The notes: generated from the sequence alone by a model not told the origin. A stretch of DNA of 64,000 nucleotides from CAVQCJ01 sp963771835 (GCA_963771835.1 CAVYVA010000001.1:682001-746000), one strand, 5' to 3'. Shown: positions 17,033 through 24,726, numbered from the stretch's first letter. Numbers and translations: made by a program.

Positions 17033-17923
17033 TCAGGTGGCCTGCCGCGCTGTCTCGCCACGAGCGACGCATCGGGCTGAGGGGGCGTGGACGATGATTG
17101 ACGCGCAGATCGGCAACGGCTGGCCGGACCTCGCTGCGTCGATGGCTGCCTGAGCTGAGGTGATGACGATCGCCGGGTCTTCGGACGGGATCATGTGGCC
17201 GACGCCCTTGTCGAGGACGTGGATGGAGTCCGATGACAGCCCAGCAAGCCGTGTCTGCGCTTGCGCTTCGAGCAGTGGAACGGTCCGGAGCCACTGGTCC
17301 TCCAAGATGCCGGCGGTGATGACGACCAGCGGCATCGCCCCCAGCGTCCGCGCCGCCTCGAGCTCTCGTACGGTCGCGTGGATGTCGATCGTCTGATTCG
17401 GCGCGGGGATGACCGAACCGTCGATCCATGGACCTGCGTCGAGTCGGTCGTAGACAGGGATCTCGGGCTCGCTGGTTGCGTCGACCAGGACCATGCCGAC
17501 CACCTGCGTGGGATGGGTCGCGGCGAACTCGCGGGAGATGACACCGCCATAGGAGTGCCCCACCATCACGAGCGGGCCGGTGACGTGGATCGCGTCCAGC
17601 AGCGCGCCCAGCTCGTGTGCCTGCGTCGCTCCAGTCAGCGGGCGTACACGCGATGGCCTGGGATCGCTGGTTCCGTCTCCTGCCCGGTCGTAGGTGCAGA
17701 CCCGCGTCTTCCGGGCCAGCGCGGGCATGATGACGTCGCCGAAGGTGTCGACTCCCGACGCGGTGTACCCAGCCTCGAGGATGACAGTCGGACTTCCGGT
17801 GCCCAGGCACTCATATGCCAACGAGTAGCCGCCGACATCCGCGCGACCGCTGCTGCTCGCGGGCGCGCTCGCCGGACCGGCTGACGTCGGCTCAGCAGCT
17901 CTGGCGGACCCGACCAACCGCAC
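17033..17923 (-). CDS. Alpha/beta hydrolase, N-terminus probably lost
   Basis: About 296 residues from the GTG at 17923. The alpha/beta-hydrolase core is clear: ILEAGYTASG (oxyanion region), VCTYDRAGDGTSDP, the nucleophile elbow VMVGHSYGG and a late His in GVGHMI. The protein would be exported in relatives, and the Ala/Ser/Pro-rich stretch after SARAAEP looks like the segment that follows a signal peptide. Upstream in frame there is no membrane helix: the longer frame to ATG 18094 reads as Arg-rich shadow sequence that overlaps a plus-strand gene relic. I infer that the 5' end is truncated or rearranged. Confidence 0.7.
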   Translation of the reverse strand: MRLVGSARAAEPTSAGPASAPASSSGRADVGGYSLAYECLGTGSPTVILEAGYTASGVDTFGDVIMPALARKTRVCTYDRAGDGTSDPRPSRVRPLTGATQAHELGALLDAIHVTGPLVMVGHSYGGVISREFAATHPTQVVGMVLVDATSEPEIPVYDRLDAGPWIDGSVIPAPNQTIDIHATVRELEAARTLGAMPLVVITAGILEDQWLRTVPLLEAQAQTRLAGLSSDSIHVLDKGVGHMIPSEDPAIVITSAQAAIDAARSGQPLPICASIIVHAPSARCVARGETARQAT

Positions 17924-17941
17924 CGGGTCGGTTCCATCACG

Positions 17942-18261
17942 ACGCCTGAGGCGCCAACTCCGGTCAACGGCGGAAACCAGGGCTGGGGAAACTGCGGCCA
18001 CAACTCCAGCGGCGGGAACCCGCACCCGGGGACAACGGCCAAGGCGGCGGCAACGGCGGAGACAACGGCCGAGTGCGTGACGGTGCCGACCCACGCCGGC
18101 GGCGGTGTGCCCAGCTGACCGGCCAGGGGCTGGCCGGGCTCTGGGCCGGCGTGACCTGGAGCGCCGGACCGGGGCACGGCGTGGTCCCGCGGGTGGTCTG
18201 CGGGTCCGTGGCCGGACTCTAGGCGGTGGCCCTCGCCGTCGCCGGGCGCCGCCTGGGTTGA
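17942..18261 (+). pseudogene. Relic of a secreted Gly/Asn-rich protein
   Basis: In one plus frame the DNA reads TPEAPTPVNGGNQGWGNCGH then NSSGGNPHPG. After a frame change it continues as DNGQGGGNGGDNG, and after another as PTHAGGGVPS, LTGQGLAGLWAGV and an end like AVALAVAGRRLG, with stops between. This is the plan of small secreted actinobacterial proteins with a Gly/Asn-rich body, a Pro/Thr linker and a C-terminal membrane anchor. No start codon and no signal sequence remain, and several frame breaks are present, so it looks decayed. It abuts the truncated 5' end of the convergently oriented hydrolase gene. Confidence 0.5.
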
Positions 18262-18417
18262 CACCGAGCCACTGCCCGGACCGACGCGGTCACCCGAACG
18301 GGTGGTGTCGGCCGACCAGAAGGTCGGTGCGCCTGATCCTTTACCGGACGCTGACTCGCGCCCACCTACCGTGGGAGGTTCCGCGCAGGCGCGACCGCCG
18401 CCTGCACCGCAGATGAT

Positions 18418-19068
18418 GTGAGGCCCTGGCTCGTGACCTCCGGCAGCACGAACGACCTGTTCCTGAAGATCAACGACTTCGCCCGCAGCACCGGGTGGAT
18501 GCACGCGCCCGTAACGGCGTATGCGAAGTACGGGCTGCTGGTGTTCGCCGGCCTGCTCGTGGTCGGCTGGTGGTACGCCCGCCGACGCCCGGCCCCCATC
18601 ATGGCAGCCGCCCTCCTGGCGCCGGTGTCGACGGTCCTGGCCGTAGCCGTCAACCAGCCGATCATCAAGCACTTCGCCGAGACCCGCCCCTATGTCGTAC
18701 ACCCGAACGCGCTGGTGCTGGTCAGCACCACTAGCGACCCGTCGTTCCCCAGCGACCATGCGGCGATGGCCGGCGCGGTGGCTGTCGGCCTGTTCCTCGT
18801 GTCCTGGCGGCTCGGGCTGCTCGCAACCGGCTGCGCGCTGCTGATGGCGTTCGCCCGGGTCTACGTCGGGGCCCACTTCCCGCAGGACGTGCTTGCCGGG
18901 CTCGTGCTCGGTGGCGCCGTTGCCGGGCTGGTCTGGCTGGTGCTGCGGATACCGTCGACCTGGCTGGTCGAGAGGCTGCGTAATTCCCGCATGCGTCCGC
19001 TGGTCGGATCCTGGCAGGCCCCTGAGCCGGTGACAGGTCAGGCAGCCGACAGCATGGTTCGGACCTAG
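18418..19068 (+). CDS. PAP2 family phosphatase (membrane lipid phosphatase-like)
   Basis: 216 residues, about five membrane helices. The three phosphatase motifs are present: Lys84 to Arg90-Pro91 (KHFAETRP), Pro111-Ser-Asp-His114 (PSDHA), and Arg147, His153 and Asp157 (RVYVGAHFPQD). The family dephosphorylates undecaprenyl pyrophosphate or phosphatidate at the outer face of the membrane. The GTG at 18418 is used; a second GTG at 18433 is possible. No operon partner is obvious. Confidence 0.88.
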   Translation: MRPWLVTSGSTNDLFLKINDFARSTGWMHAPVTAYAKYGLLVFAGLLVVGWWYARRRPAPIMAAALLAPVSTVLAVAVNQPIIKHFAETRPYVVHPNALVLVSTTSDPSFPSDHAAMAGAVAVGLFLVSWRLGLLATGCALLMAFARVYVGAHFPQDVLAGLVLGGAVAGLVWLVLRIPSTWLVERLRNSRMRPLVGSWQAPEPVTGQAADSMVRT

Positions 19069-19139
19069 CCCAAGTCCTGACGCGTGCTCGGCTGCTCTGC
19101 GCGCGGTGGTGGCGGGGTCGCCGGGAGGGGTACCTCGGT

Positions 19140-19211
19140 GTGGGAAGGGGTCTCATTCTCGCCGCCGCAGTGCTCGTGCTCGTGGTCGTGGGCCTGTACG
19201 GCATCAAGTAG
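19140..19211 (+). CDS. 23-residue single-helix membrane peptide (putative)
   Basis: A very short frame starting GTG at 19140 and ending TAG at 19209-19211. It encodes MGRGL followed by an unbroken hydrophobic run (ILAAAVLVLVVVGL) and a short YGIK tail. A purine-rich GGGAGGGG (about 19123-19130) precedes it. One membrane helix with a positively charged end on each side is typical of real small membrane proteins. It is too short for statistical support, and I do not recognise a family. Confidence 0.4.
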   Translation: MGRGLILAAAVLVLVVVGLYGIK

Positions 19212-19254
19212 TTGACGCCGATCTCGGCGGCCGCTCGCTGATGCGTCGTGGGCG

Positions 19255-19452
19255 CTACTGTCGGCGCCGATCGCTGGTTCGCAGCCCGCTCACCACCAGT
19301 ACCAGGCCGAGCACGGCGATCAATGGGCCGAGTACGGCCCACAGCGTCTTGCCGGTCATCGCACTGCCGCCGAGCACGCCCATGCCCTGGAGCCCGAACG
19401 TGATGCCGGCCAGCACGACCAGCCCGCCCAAGATCACGAGTCCCTTGCGCAT
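19255..19452 (-). CDS. Small two-helix membrane protein
   Basis: 65 residues from ATG 19452: MRKGLVILGGLVVLAGITFG, a short loop (LQGMGVLGGSAMTGKTLW), a second helix (AVLGPLIAVLGLVLVVSGL) and a basic tail (RTSDRRRQ). The ATG was chosen because GGGAGG lies 8 bases upstream; an in-frame ATG at 19518 would add an Arg/Pro-rich stretch that looks non-coding. Similar small integral membrane proteins of unknown role are frequent in actinomycetes. Confidence 0.7.
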   Translation of the reverse strand: MRKGLVILGGLVVLAGITFGLQGMGVLGGSAMTGKTLWAVLGPLIAVLGLVLVVSGLRTSDRRRQ

Positions 19453-19658
19453 TGCGCGCCTCCCCGGCCGTCTGCCGGGGCGTCGTCGCCCCGGCAGCTC
19501 CTGTCTCAACCAACGCAAGGCTGGCCGAAGTCGTTCACCGTGCTCGGCGGGTCCCGCGACTGACAGTCCGTGGTCGCCGCCACCCGGGCCTGTTCTCGAG
19601 CGGTGAACCGAACGACTCCCAGCGCCGTTCCCAGCGTGAGGCAGCCTTGGAGGCCATC

Positions 19659-20264
19659 ATGACGCCCGGGACCACGACTAGGCACTCGACCATCAGGCTT
19701 GGACGTACGCGCTGGGTCCACCTCGCATGGCTGGCTCCGGCTGCGCTCGTGCTGGCCGCGTGCGCCAGCAACGGTGGGAGCACGACCGCCGCGGCCACGA
19801 CGGCCGCTGTCGCTGTCGCCGGCACCCCTTCGGTCGCCGCCGGGGCGATCCTCGGCACCGCCACCACGCCGCTGGGAGCCATCCTCGTCGACGGGCAGGG
19901 CAAGGTGGTGTACGTGTTCGCAGCGGACACCGCCGGGAAATCCAACTGCAGCGGCAGCTGCGCGACCTACTGGCCGCCGGTGACCGCACCCGCGACGCTG
20001 CCGGCGGCGCCGGCGGGAGTGTCCGCGAAGCTCGGCGAGATCATGCGCGCGGACGGGACCCACCAGCTCACCGTCGACGGCTTGCCGGTCTACACCTACG
20101 CCGGCGACAGCACGCCGGGCACGGCGTCCGGGCAGGGAAAGAACCTCAACGGCGGTCTGTGGTGGGTGGTGTCGCCGTCCGGCACCCAGATCACGAAGAC
20201 CGCGGCGGCTAGCTCGCCGGCGCCGAGCGCGAGCAAGTCGAGCTCGGGCGGCGGCTGGGCCTGA
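19659..20264 (+). CDS. Lipoprotein with Y-X4-D secreted repeats (COG4315 / Lipoprotein_15)
   Basis: 201 residues. The signal peptide ends in the lipobox LAAC with Cys35, so the protein should be lipid-anchored outside the membrane. After an Ala/Thr linker come two copies of the roughly 45-residue secreted repeat: the first from LGAILVDGQGKVVYVFAAD to CSGSCATYWPPV, the second from MRADGTHQLTVDGLPVYTYAGD to LNGGLWWVVSPSG. The conserved Tyr/Asp and paired Cys of the family are present; its function is unknown, with electron-transfer or heme-related roles proposed for relatives. GGAGG at 19649-19653 fixes ATG 19659. It lies 13 bp before a permease gene, so the two are probably one operon. Confidence 0.88.
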   Translation: MTPGTTTRHSTIRLGRTRWVHLAWLAPAALVLAACASNGGSTTAAATTAAVAVAGTPSVAAGAILGTATTPLGAILVDGQGKVVYVFAADTAGKSNCSGSCATYWPPVTAPATLPAAPAGVSAKLGEIMRADGTHQLTVDGLPVYTYAGDSTPGTASGQGKNLNGGLWWVVSPSGTQITKTAAASSPAPSASKSSSGGGWA

Positions 20265-20277
20265 CGGGCCAGCGTCG

Positions 20278-21519
20278 ATGGCGTCCGACCGAGCCGGGCC
20301 GGTCGTGGCCGCGCTCCAACCGGTCGACGCCGCCCGCACGCCAGAGGGTCAGATCGCGCCGCTGTCCTTCCTGCTGCTGACCGTGACGGCGACGGGTGGC
20401 CCGCTCGCGCTGGCCGTCCTGTACGTACCGGGCGTGCTGGGGGACGCGACCCGCGGGTCGGCCGGGGTCGTCGCCGTGCTCGGCGCGGCGCTCTTCGTGC
20501 CGCCGCTGCTGGTCTGGCTGCGCTACTCGCGCGTCGTGCGCGGCCCGGGCGGCCTCACCGCGTTCGTAGCAGCCGGCGTCGGGACCGGGATCGCCCGCGT
20601 GCAGGCAGCACTGTGGGTGCTGAGCTACCTGCTGTACCTGGTCTACACGAGCACGTACGTGGCCTACGACATCCTGCCGGCGGTGTCCGGGTCCGCGGGC
20701 GGCGCGGTGCGGCCGGTGGCCCAGATGCTGACGGCGGCCGTCGTGATCGGCGTCGCGATGCTCCCACTGCGTCACTCGATGCCGGCACTGTCGGTGCTGG
20801 CGGTCGGCCAGCTCGTCCTGGTGGGCGGCTTGGCGGCCGTCGAGATCAGCCAGCGCAGCCCGGTCGCCGCCGCAGCGACGGCGGCGCAGCCGCGCGAGGT
20901 CCTCGTCGCCGGCGGGAACCTGTCGATCCTGTTCGTCTGCTCGAGCCTGCCGCTCTTCCTGGGCGGCGAGGCACGTGGCGGGGGGCGGACCGTGCGGACC
21001 GGACTCGCCCGTGGCTGGGCGGTGGCTGCGGCGGCAACAGCCTTGGCCACGGTCCCGCTGGCGTTCGTCGCCCCCGGGCTCCTGGCCGCGGAGCTGCCCG
21101 GTGCCGCGGTGGCCCGCGCCGCTCGACTTCCGGTGCTGGCCACGACGATCGGGGTGGGCGTGGTCGCGTCCGTGGTCGGCGTCATGGTCGTCGAGTTCAT
21201 GGCGCTGTCGCGCCTGCTGACCTCGCTCACCAGGCTGAGCGTGGGACGGGTCGCCCGGATCCTGGCCGTCGTGACGGTCACCGCGACCGCAGCGACCCTC
21301 ATCCAGCCCGAGCGGGCGTACAACGATCTGCTGAAGCCGTCGCTGGTCGCGCTGTGGGTGTCCCAGCTGATCGTGTTCGTCGCGTACCCGTTCTTCGTGC
21401 ACAGGCAGGAACCGCGACGACCCCGTTCAGTGGTCGTGGCTGCCGGGGTGGCGGCCTGCGCCGGCGCGCTGATGTTGTTCGGGCTGTGGTCGACGATCGT
21501 GAACCAGCTGGGGACGTGA
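20278..21519 (+). CDS. Multi-pass permease, amino-acid-transporter-like (APC superfamily?)
   Basis: 413 residues with about 11-12 hydrophobic helices. The first helix region LSFLLLTVTATGGPLALAVL contains the unwound small-residue TATGG signature seen in APC-fold carriers, and later helices (GLTAFVAAGVGTGIARVQAALWVLSYLLYL) fit that fold. The central loop is short and the C-terminus basic. Substrate unknown. The ATG at 20278 is only 13 bp after the lipoprotein stop, which suggests the secreted-repeat lipoprotein and this carrier act together. Confidence 0.7.
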   Translation: MASDRAGPVVAALQPVDAARTPEGQIAPLSFLLLTVTATGGPLALAVLYVPGVLGDATRGSAGVVAVLGAALFVPPLLVWLRYSRVVRGPGGLTAFVAAGVGTGIARVQAALWVLSYLLYLVYTSTYVAYDILPAVSGSAGGAVRPVAQMLTAAVVIGVAMLPLRHSMPALSVLAVGQLVLVGGLAAVEISQRSPVAAAATAAQPREVLVAGGNLSILFVCSSLPLFLGGEARGGGRTVRTGLARGWAVAAAATALATVPLAFVAPGLLAAELPGAAVARAARLPVLATTIGVGVVASVVGVMVVEFMALSRLLTSLTRLSVGRVARILAVVTVTATAATLIQPERAYNDLLKPSLVALWVSQLIVFVAYPFFVHRQEPRRPRSVVVAAGVAACAGALMLFGLWSTIVNQLGT

Positions 21520-21547
21520 GTCGGGGGAACGTGCCGCCCACGAGGCC

Positions 21548-21564
21548 GCCCGCAGGATGCGGGC
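21548..21564. terminator. Hairpin between convergent genes
   Basis: GCCCGCA, GGA, TGCGGGC: a perfect 7-bp stem between the ends of the permease (21519, plus) and the SRPBCC gene (21597, minus). It can serve both strands. No clear T-tract follows, as is common in GC-rich actinomycetes. Confidence 0.5.
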
Positions 21565-21596
21565 TGTTGCAGCTCGCCCTTCGCGCTTCGGAGCGG

Positions 21597-22217
21597 CTAG
21601 GCCGAGCCCTCGCCCGTGGCAGCTGCCGCTACGCCGCGCACGGTCTCTGCGCCGTCACCAGGCGTGCGGGGTCGCTGCTGCTTCTCGACGGCAGCGAGCG
21701 CGCTCCGGAGAAACCAGCGCCAGACCCACTTGCCTACTGTGTGGTGAACGGTGCTGGCGATTCTGCCTTTCGGGCCGCTGCGGAAGCCGCGGTGGATGTC
21801 CATCTGAACCTGGCTTCCGCCGTCGACAGCGGTGGCCCGGAGCTCCCAGGTGCTGCCCGGCTCGAAGATGCTTGAGTCGATCACCGTGGCCTTGACCGAT
21901 CCCGGCTCCGACCAGTCGTAGCGATTCCGCTCCCAGAAGAGGCCGACGACCCAGGTCCCCTCCGTCACCTCGGCGAAGTTCTCGCCGCTCTCGTGAACCG
22001 TGATGTGCCGCTTCCGCACGTTCGGCCACACGTCTGCGCGCCGCTCGGAGAAGTCGCGGGCTGCCTCGAGCACTCGTTGGGGGGGCAACGGGGTGTGGTC
22101 AGCCACCTGGATGGTCAACACTCGACGACCCGGGTGGGCGGCAGCGTCGATGGGCTGATGCTGGTGGGTAGCTTCTCGGACCGGGACGGCGCCGGGGGGA
22201 CGATGACGGAGTTGCAT
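21597..22217 (-). CDS. SRPBCC (polyketide cyclase/START-like) family protein
   Basis: 206 residues from ATG 22217, which has AGGAG about 8 bases upstream. The START/SRPBCC lipid-binding pattern starts near residue 33: VADHTPLPPQRVLEAARDFSERRADVWPN, then WVVGLFWERNRYDWSEPGSVKATVIDSSIFEPGS and a long C-terminal helix. The first 32 residues look poorly conserved, and a GTG at 22121 could be the real start despite a weaker ribosome site. The bound ligand is unknown. Convergent with the permease gene. Confidence 0.75.
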   Translation of the reverse strand: MQLRHRPPGAVPVREATHQHQPIDAAAHPGRRVLTIQVADHTPLPPQRVLEAARDFSERRADVWPNVRKRHITVHESGENFAEVTEGTWVVGLFWERNRYDWSEPGSVKATVIDSSIFEPGSTWELRATAVDGGSQVQMDIHRGFRSGPKGRIASTVHHTVGKWVWRWFLRSALAAVEKQQRPRTPGDGAETVRGVAAAATGEGSA

Positions 22218-22319
22218 GATCGGAGCTCCTCTAGAAGTCGACAGACAGGGTTGTTCTGCATGGACCTGGCATGTGTGCCGCGGCTGTGGCCGGCACGTGC
22301 TGCGCGTGGAGCGTCGGCG

Positions 22320-22571
22320 CTAGCCGGCGTCGGCCAGGTCAGCGGCGTGGACGAGCATCCGGGCAACCTCACGAGCCTGTGAGGAGGTGAACACCTCGTC
22401 GAACGCGTTGACGGTGGTCTCGCCGGGCTCCGGGGGGACATCGGCACGGGTGAGCCCGACCGTGCGTACGTGGTCCGGCATCGTCCCGACGGTGATGTCG
22501 TAGCGAACCTCCTCGTCGTCGACGATCGGACCTCTGGCCCAGGATGGGGCGGGGATGGACTGTGCGGTCAT
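22320..22571 (-). CDS. Small hypothetical protein divergent from TetR regulator
   Basis: 83 residues, acidic and soluble: MTAQSIPAPSWARGPIVDDE, then VRYDITVGTMPDHVRTVGLT and a C-terminal helix (SSQAREVARMLVHAADLADA). I do not recognise the family. The ATG at 22571 was chosen because GGAGAAGG lies 7-14 bases upstream; a longer frame to 22658 would read through both operators of the neighbouring TetR gene. It is the best candidate target of that regulator. Confidence 0.68.
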   Translation of the reverse strand: MTAQSIPAPSWARGPIVDDEEVRYDITVGTMPDHVRTVGLTRADVPPEPGETTVNAFDEVFTSSQAREVARMLVHAADLADAG

Positions 22572-22600
22572 GGTCTGCACCTTCTCCTCGGTCCTGATAT

Positions 22601-22646
22601 AGCACGATCGTTCGTGCTTTTGAGAGAATACGAACGGTCGTGCTAT
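22601..22646. promoter_or_regulatory. Two TetR operators overlapping a divergent promoter
   Basis: AGCACGATCGTTCGTGCT (22601-22618) is an 18-bp near-perfect palindrome. A second, inverted copy of the same core, ATACGAACGGTCGTGCTAT, lies at 22628-22646 or one base either side. A plausible promoter for the plus-strand TetR gene is TTGAGA at 22620-22625 and TATCTT at 22644-22649 with an 18-bp spacer, so the second operator overlaps it. The arrangement predicts autorepression and repression of the divergent 83-residue gene. Confidence 0.65.
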
Positions 22647-22656
22647 CTTGTCAAGC

Positions 22657-23298
22657 ATGGTTCAGCCACGCCGGCCGCGGGCGGACGGGGAGCGCACCCG
22701 GGACGCGATCCTGCGCGAGGCGGTCTCCCTCTCCACCGTCGACGGTCTCGAAGGGCTGTCGATCGGCAACCTCGCGGACGCTCTGCGCATGAGCAAGAGC
22801 GGCGTCTACGCCCACTTCGGGTCAAAGGAGCAGCTCCAGATCGCGACCGTCGACGAGGCGGAGCGGATCTTCCGCGCCGAGGTGATCGAGCCGGCGCTCG
22901 CCGCGCCGCCGGGCCTTGGTCAGCTCCTCGTCGTGTGCGACGCGTACCTCGACTACCTTGCCCGCCGGACCTTCCCCGGCGGCTGCTTCTTCGCCGCGGC
23001 CGTTCTGGAGATGGGGACCCGCTCGGGACCCGTCAGGGAGCGGGTCGCAGCTTTCCAGAGCAGCTTCACCGCTCTCATCCGCGGACTCGTCGTCTCAGCA
23101 GTCGAACAACAAGAACTGCCTGCCGACGAGGATCCCGACGCACTCACGTTCGAGCTCAGCGGCATCATCCTCGCTGCGAACTCGGCCTTCGTCCTGAGCA
23201 ACGACCCCCAGGTGCTCGACCTGCCGAGGAACCTCGTGCGCCGGCGGCTGGGAATTCCCGCGGCAGCGCACTCGAAGCGAGCGCCCAAGCGAAAGTGA
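22657..23298 (+). CDS. TetR/AcrR family transcriptional regulator
   Basis: 213 residues. The N-terminal helix-turn-helix is canonical: ERTRDAILREAVSLSTVDGLEGLSIGNLADALRMSKSGVYAHFGSK with the usual K-x-x-LY-like end (residues about 10-55). The C-terminal domain contains FPGGCFFAAAVLEMG, the motif of the TetR_C subgroup found in YcdC/ComR-like regulators. ATG at 22657 lies just downstream of the second operator copy. The gene is probably autoregulated, and the ligand is unknown. Confidence 0.88.
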   Translation: MVQPRRPRADGERTRDAILREAVSLSTVDGLEGLSIGNLADALRMSKSGVYAHFGSKEQLQIATVDEAERIFRAEVIEPALAAPPGLGQLLVVCDAYLDYLARRTFPGGCFFAAAVLEMGTRSGPVRERVAAFQSSFTALIRGLVVSAVEQQELPADEDPDALTFELSGIILAANSAFVLSNDPQVLDLPRNLVRRRLGIPAAAHSKRAPKRK

Positions 23299-23417
23299 AG
23301 TCAACGGGGACTCGTGGAAGACACGCCCGGCGTCAGCTGCCCCTCGCTCGTGTGATTCAGGCGACACGATTCGCCGGTTGCCAAGCGAGAAAGAGGGAAG
23401 GGCTCTTGTGGAGCTGT

Positions 23418-23443
23418 ACGAGCGCGCCGCTGTGTGCGCTCGT
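23418..23443. terminator. Hairpin after the TetR gene
   Basis: ACGAGCGC (23418-23425) pairs perfectly with GCGCTCGT (23436-23443) across a 10-base loop, 120 bp after the TetR stop and 24 bp before the small hydrophobic-protein start. It may end the TetR transcript or shape the leader of the small gene. Confidence 0.4.
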
Positions 23444-23466
23444 TCCTTGACGGGACGGAGTCTGTG

Positions 23467-23616
23467 ATGGGTCCTTGGCTGCTGTTGCTCGTTCTTGCCC
23501 TGGTGGCTTTCGTGCTCGGGTTCGCTGTGGCCGCCAAGTGGCTGTTCATCGTCGCGGTGGTGCTGCTCGTGCTGGGCATCCTCGCTGGCGTTCGCGGGCG
23601 TGGGTCTGACGTGTGA
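23467..23616 (+). CDS. Small hydrophobic membrane protein
   Basis: 49 residues: MGPWLLLLVLALVAFVLGFA, a single Lys-Trp (AKW), a second helix LFIVAVVLLVLGILAG and the tail VRGRGSDV. This is the pattern of the short actinobacterial 'hydrophobic protein' family, two membrane helices with W/K in the turn; role unknown. ATG at 23467 with GGAG about ten bases before it. Isolated between the TetR gene and a His-rich secreted protein. Confidence 0.72.
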   Translation: MGPWLLLLVLALVAFVLGFAVAAKWLFIVAVVLLVLGILAGVRGRGSDV

Positions 23617-23772
23617 TCCCGCTGACCAGGACCTCCACGGAGCAGGCACCACGTCGCATTCCGTTCGCGTCAGCGTCACCGCTCGGCCGAAAGAGTGAGA
23701 CGCGTAACGCGCCGCAGTCAGGCGTCGTTCTCCTGGTGTCGTCGTCCGCTACCTACGCCAACGGGAGAACTC

Positions 23773-24429
23773 GTGCGCCCCTCCTTGTTCAGCCTCAAGG
23801 TCGCCGCGGCGACCGCTGTCGGGACGTTGGCGCTGGGCGGGGTGGCCGCTGCCGCGACCGGCTCCCTGCCTGGACCGCTGAATCTCGCCGGCGACTCCTC
23901 GCAGTCTGGCGAGCCCACAGGGTCCAGTGACCCGAGCGCCACCGACACGACCAGCCCGACCGACACGACCAGCCCGACCGAGACGCCCAGCCCCAGCGGG
24001 TCGGCCGGCCCAGCCAGTAGCGCACTGCCGAGCAGCTCGTGGAGCCCTACCAACGGGCCCGACGCGCTCGGTCCAGCAGCCTGGGGTCTGTGCCACACGT
24101 TCGGCAACAAGACGTGGGGCAACGGCGCGAACAGCACCGCCTCGCCCAACCCCGGCGGCCGCAAGCCTGACAACCCCTCGGTCGCGTACGCGAACCTCGT
24201 TGCGGCGTCGCAGTCGCTGGGCCTCACCGTCGACCAGTACTGCACCCTCGTCCTGACGGGACAGACCCCGTCGACGACGGTCACCGCCACCGCAGGGCCA
24301 TCCGACGGCCCGTCGGCCACGAGCCACCACGGCCACAGCGGGTCGCACGGTCACGGACACGGTCACGGACACGGTCACGGACACGGTCACGGACACGGCC
24401 AAGGTGGTCACGGCCCCACCCACCCGTAG
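23773..24429 (+). CDS. Secreted Ser/Thr-rich protein with C-terminal Gly-His repeat
   Basis: 218 residues from GTG 23773 (GGGAGA just upstream). A signal peptide (LKVAAATAVGTLALGGVAAAATG) is followed by a Ser/Thr/Pro-rich linker with tandem DTTSPT units, then a compact domain with AAWGLCHTFGNKTWGNGAN and VAYANLVAASQSLGLTVDQYC, whose two Cys could pair. The C-terminus is a GHGHGH run. Similar exported proteins with the WGLCH...YC domain are widespread in actinomycetes without known function. The histidine tail should bind divalent metal (Ni, Zn or Cu), which is inference. Confidence 0.7.
   Translation: MRPSLFSLKVAAATAVGTLALGGVAAAATGSLPGPLNLAGDSSQSGEPTGSSDPSATDTTSPTDTTSPTETPSPSGSAGPASSALPSSSWSPTNGPDALGPAAWGLCHTFGNKTWGNGANSTASPNPGGRKPDNPSVAYANLVAASQSLGLTVDQYCTLVLTGQTPSTTVTATAGPSDGPSATSHHGHSGSHGHGHGHGHGHGHGHGHGQGGHGPTHP
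24349..24396 (+). repeat. Four perfect copies of a 12-bp coding repeat (Gly-His)
   Basis: GGTCACGGACAC occurs four times head to tail inside the secreted protein gene, each copy encoding Gly-His-Gly-His. Perfect identity at the DNA level suggests recent slippage, so copy number may vary among strains. Confidence 0.9.
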
Positions 24430-24483
24430 ACGCTCGGCCGCACGGCTGGCGACACGGGTCTGCCGGATCGAGACCGCGACGGC

Positions 24484-24726
24484 ATGACGGAGCAACGCCA
24501 GGCGGTGAAGTTCCGGCTGCTGCGGATCGAGGGCACCGCGGCCGACTCGCGGGCCATTCCGATCGACCTGTTCAAGACGCTGGACGAAGCGGTGGCCGCT
24601 GCAGCACGACAGCCCCGACAACCCACCTCCCCACTCTGGAAGGTCGACACGGAGGATGGCGTCTGGAGCCGGCTCGACGACAGTGGTCAGGGCTTCGTGA
24701 TTCACCGCATCGACCTCGCACTGTGA
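24484..24726 (+). CDS. Small hypothetical protein
   Basis: 80 residues, soluble, mixed alpha/beta (QAVKFRLLRIEGTAADSRAI, LFKTLDEAVAAAARQP, PLWKVDTEDGVWSRLDDSG, FVIHRIDLAL). I do not recognise it. ATG at 24484 lacks a strong ribosome site. The gene stops 10 bp before the stop of the convergent LigD-polymerase gene. Confidence 0.55.
   Translation: MTEQRQAVKFRLLRIEGTAADSRAIPIDLFKTLDEAVAAAARQPRQPTSPLWKVDTEDGVWSRLDDSGQGFVIHRIDLAL

Noticed and set aside
17938..18094. N-terminal extension of the alpha/beta hydrolase up to ATG 18094
   Set aside because: Arg-rich, no membrane helix, and complementary to the recognisable plus-strand relic; a start near 17923 or a truncation is more likely.
18095..18417. 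Open frames opposite and downstream of the Gly/Asn-rich relic considered as new genes
   Set aside because: They are Arg/Gly/Pro-rich without start signals or motifs; only the broken relic of a secreted protein is supported.
24349..24396. Tandem 12-bp repeats considered as CRISPR-like
   Set aside because: No spacers; the repeats are contiguous and encode Gly-His in frame.
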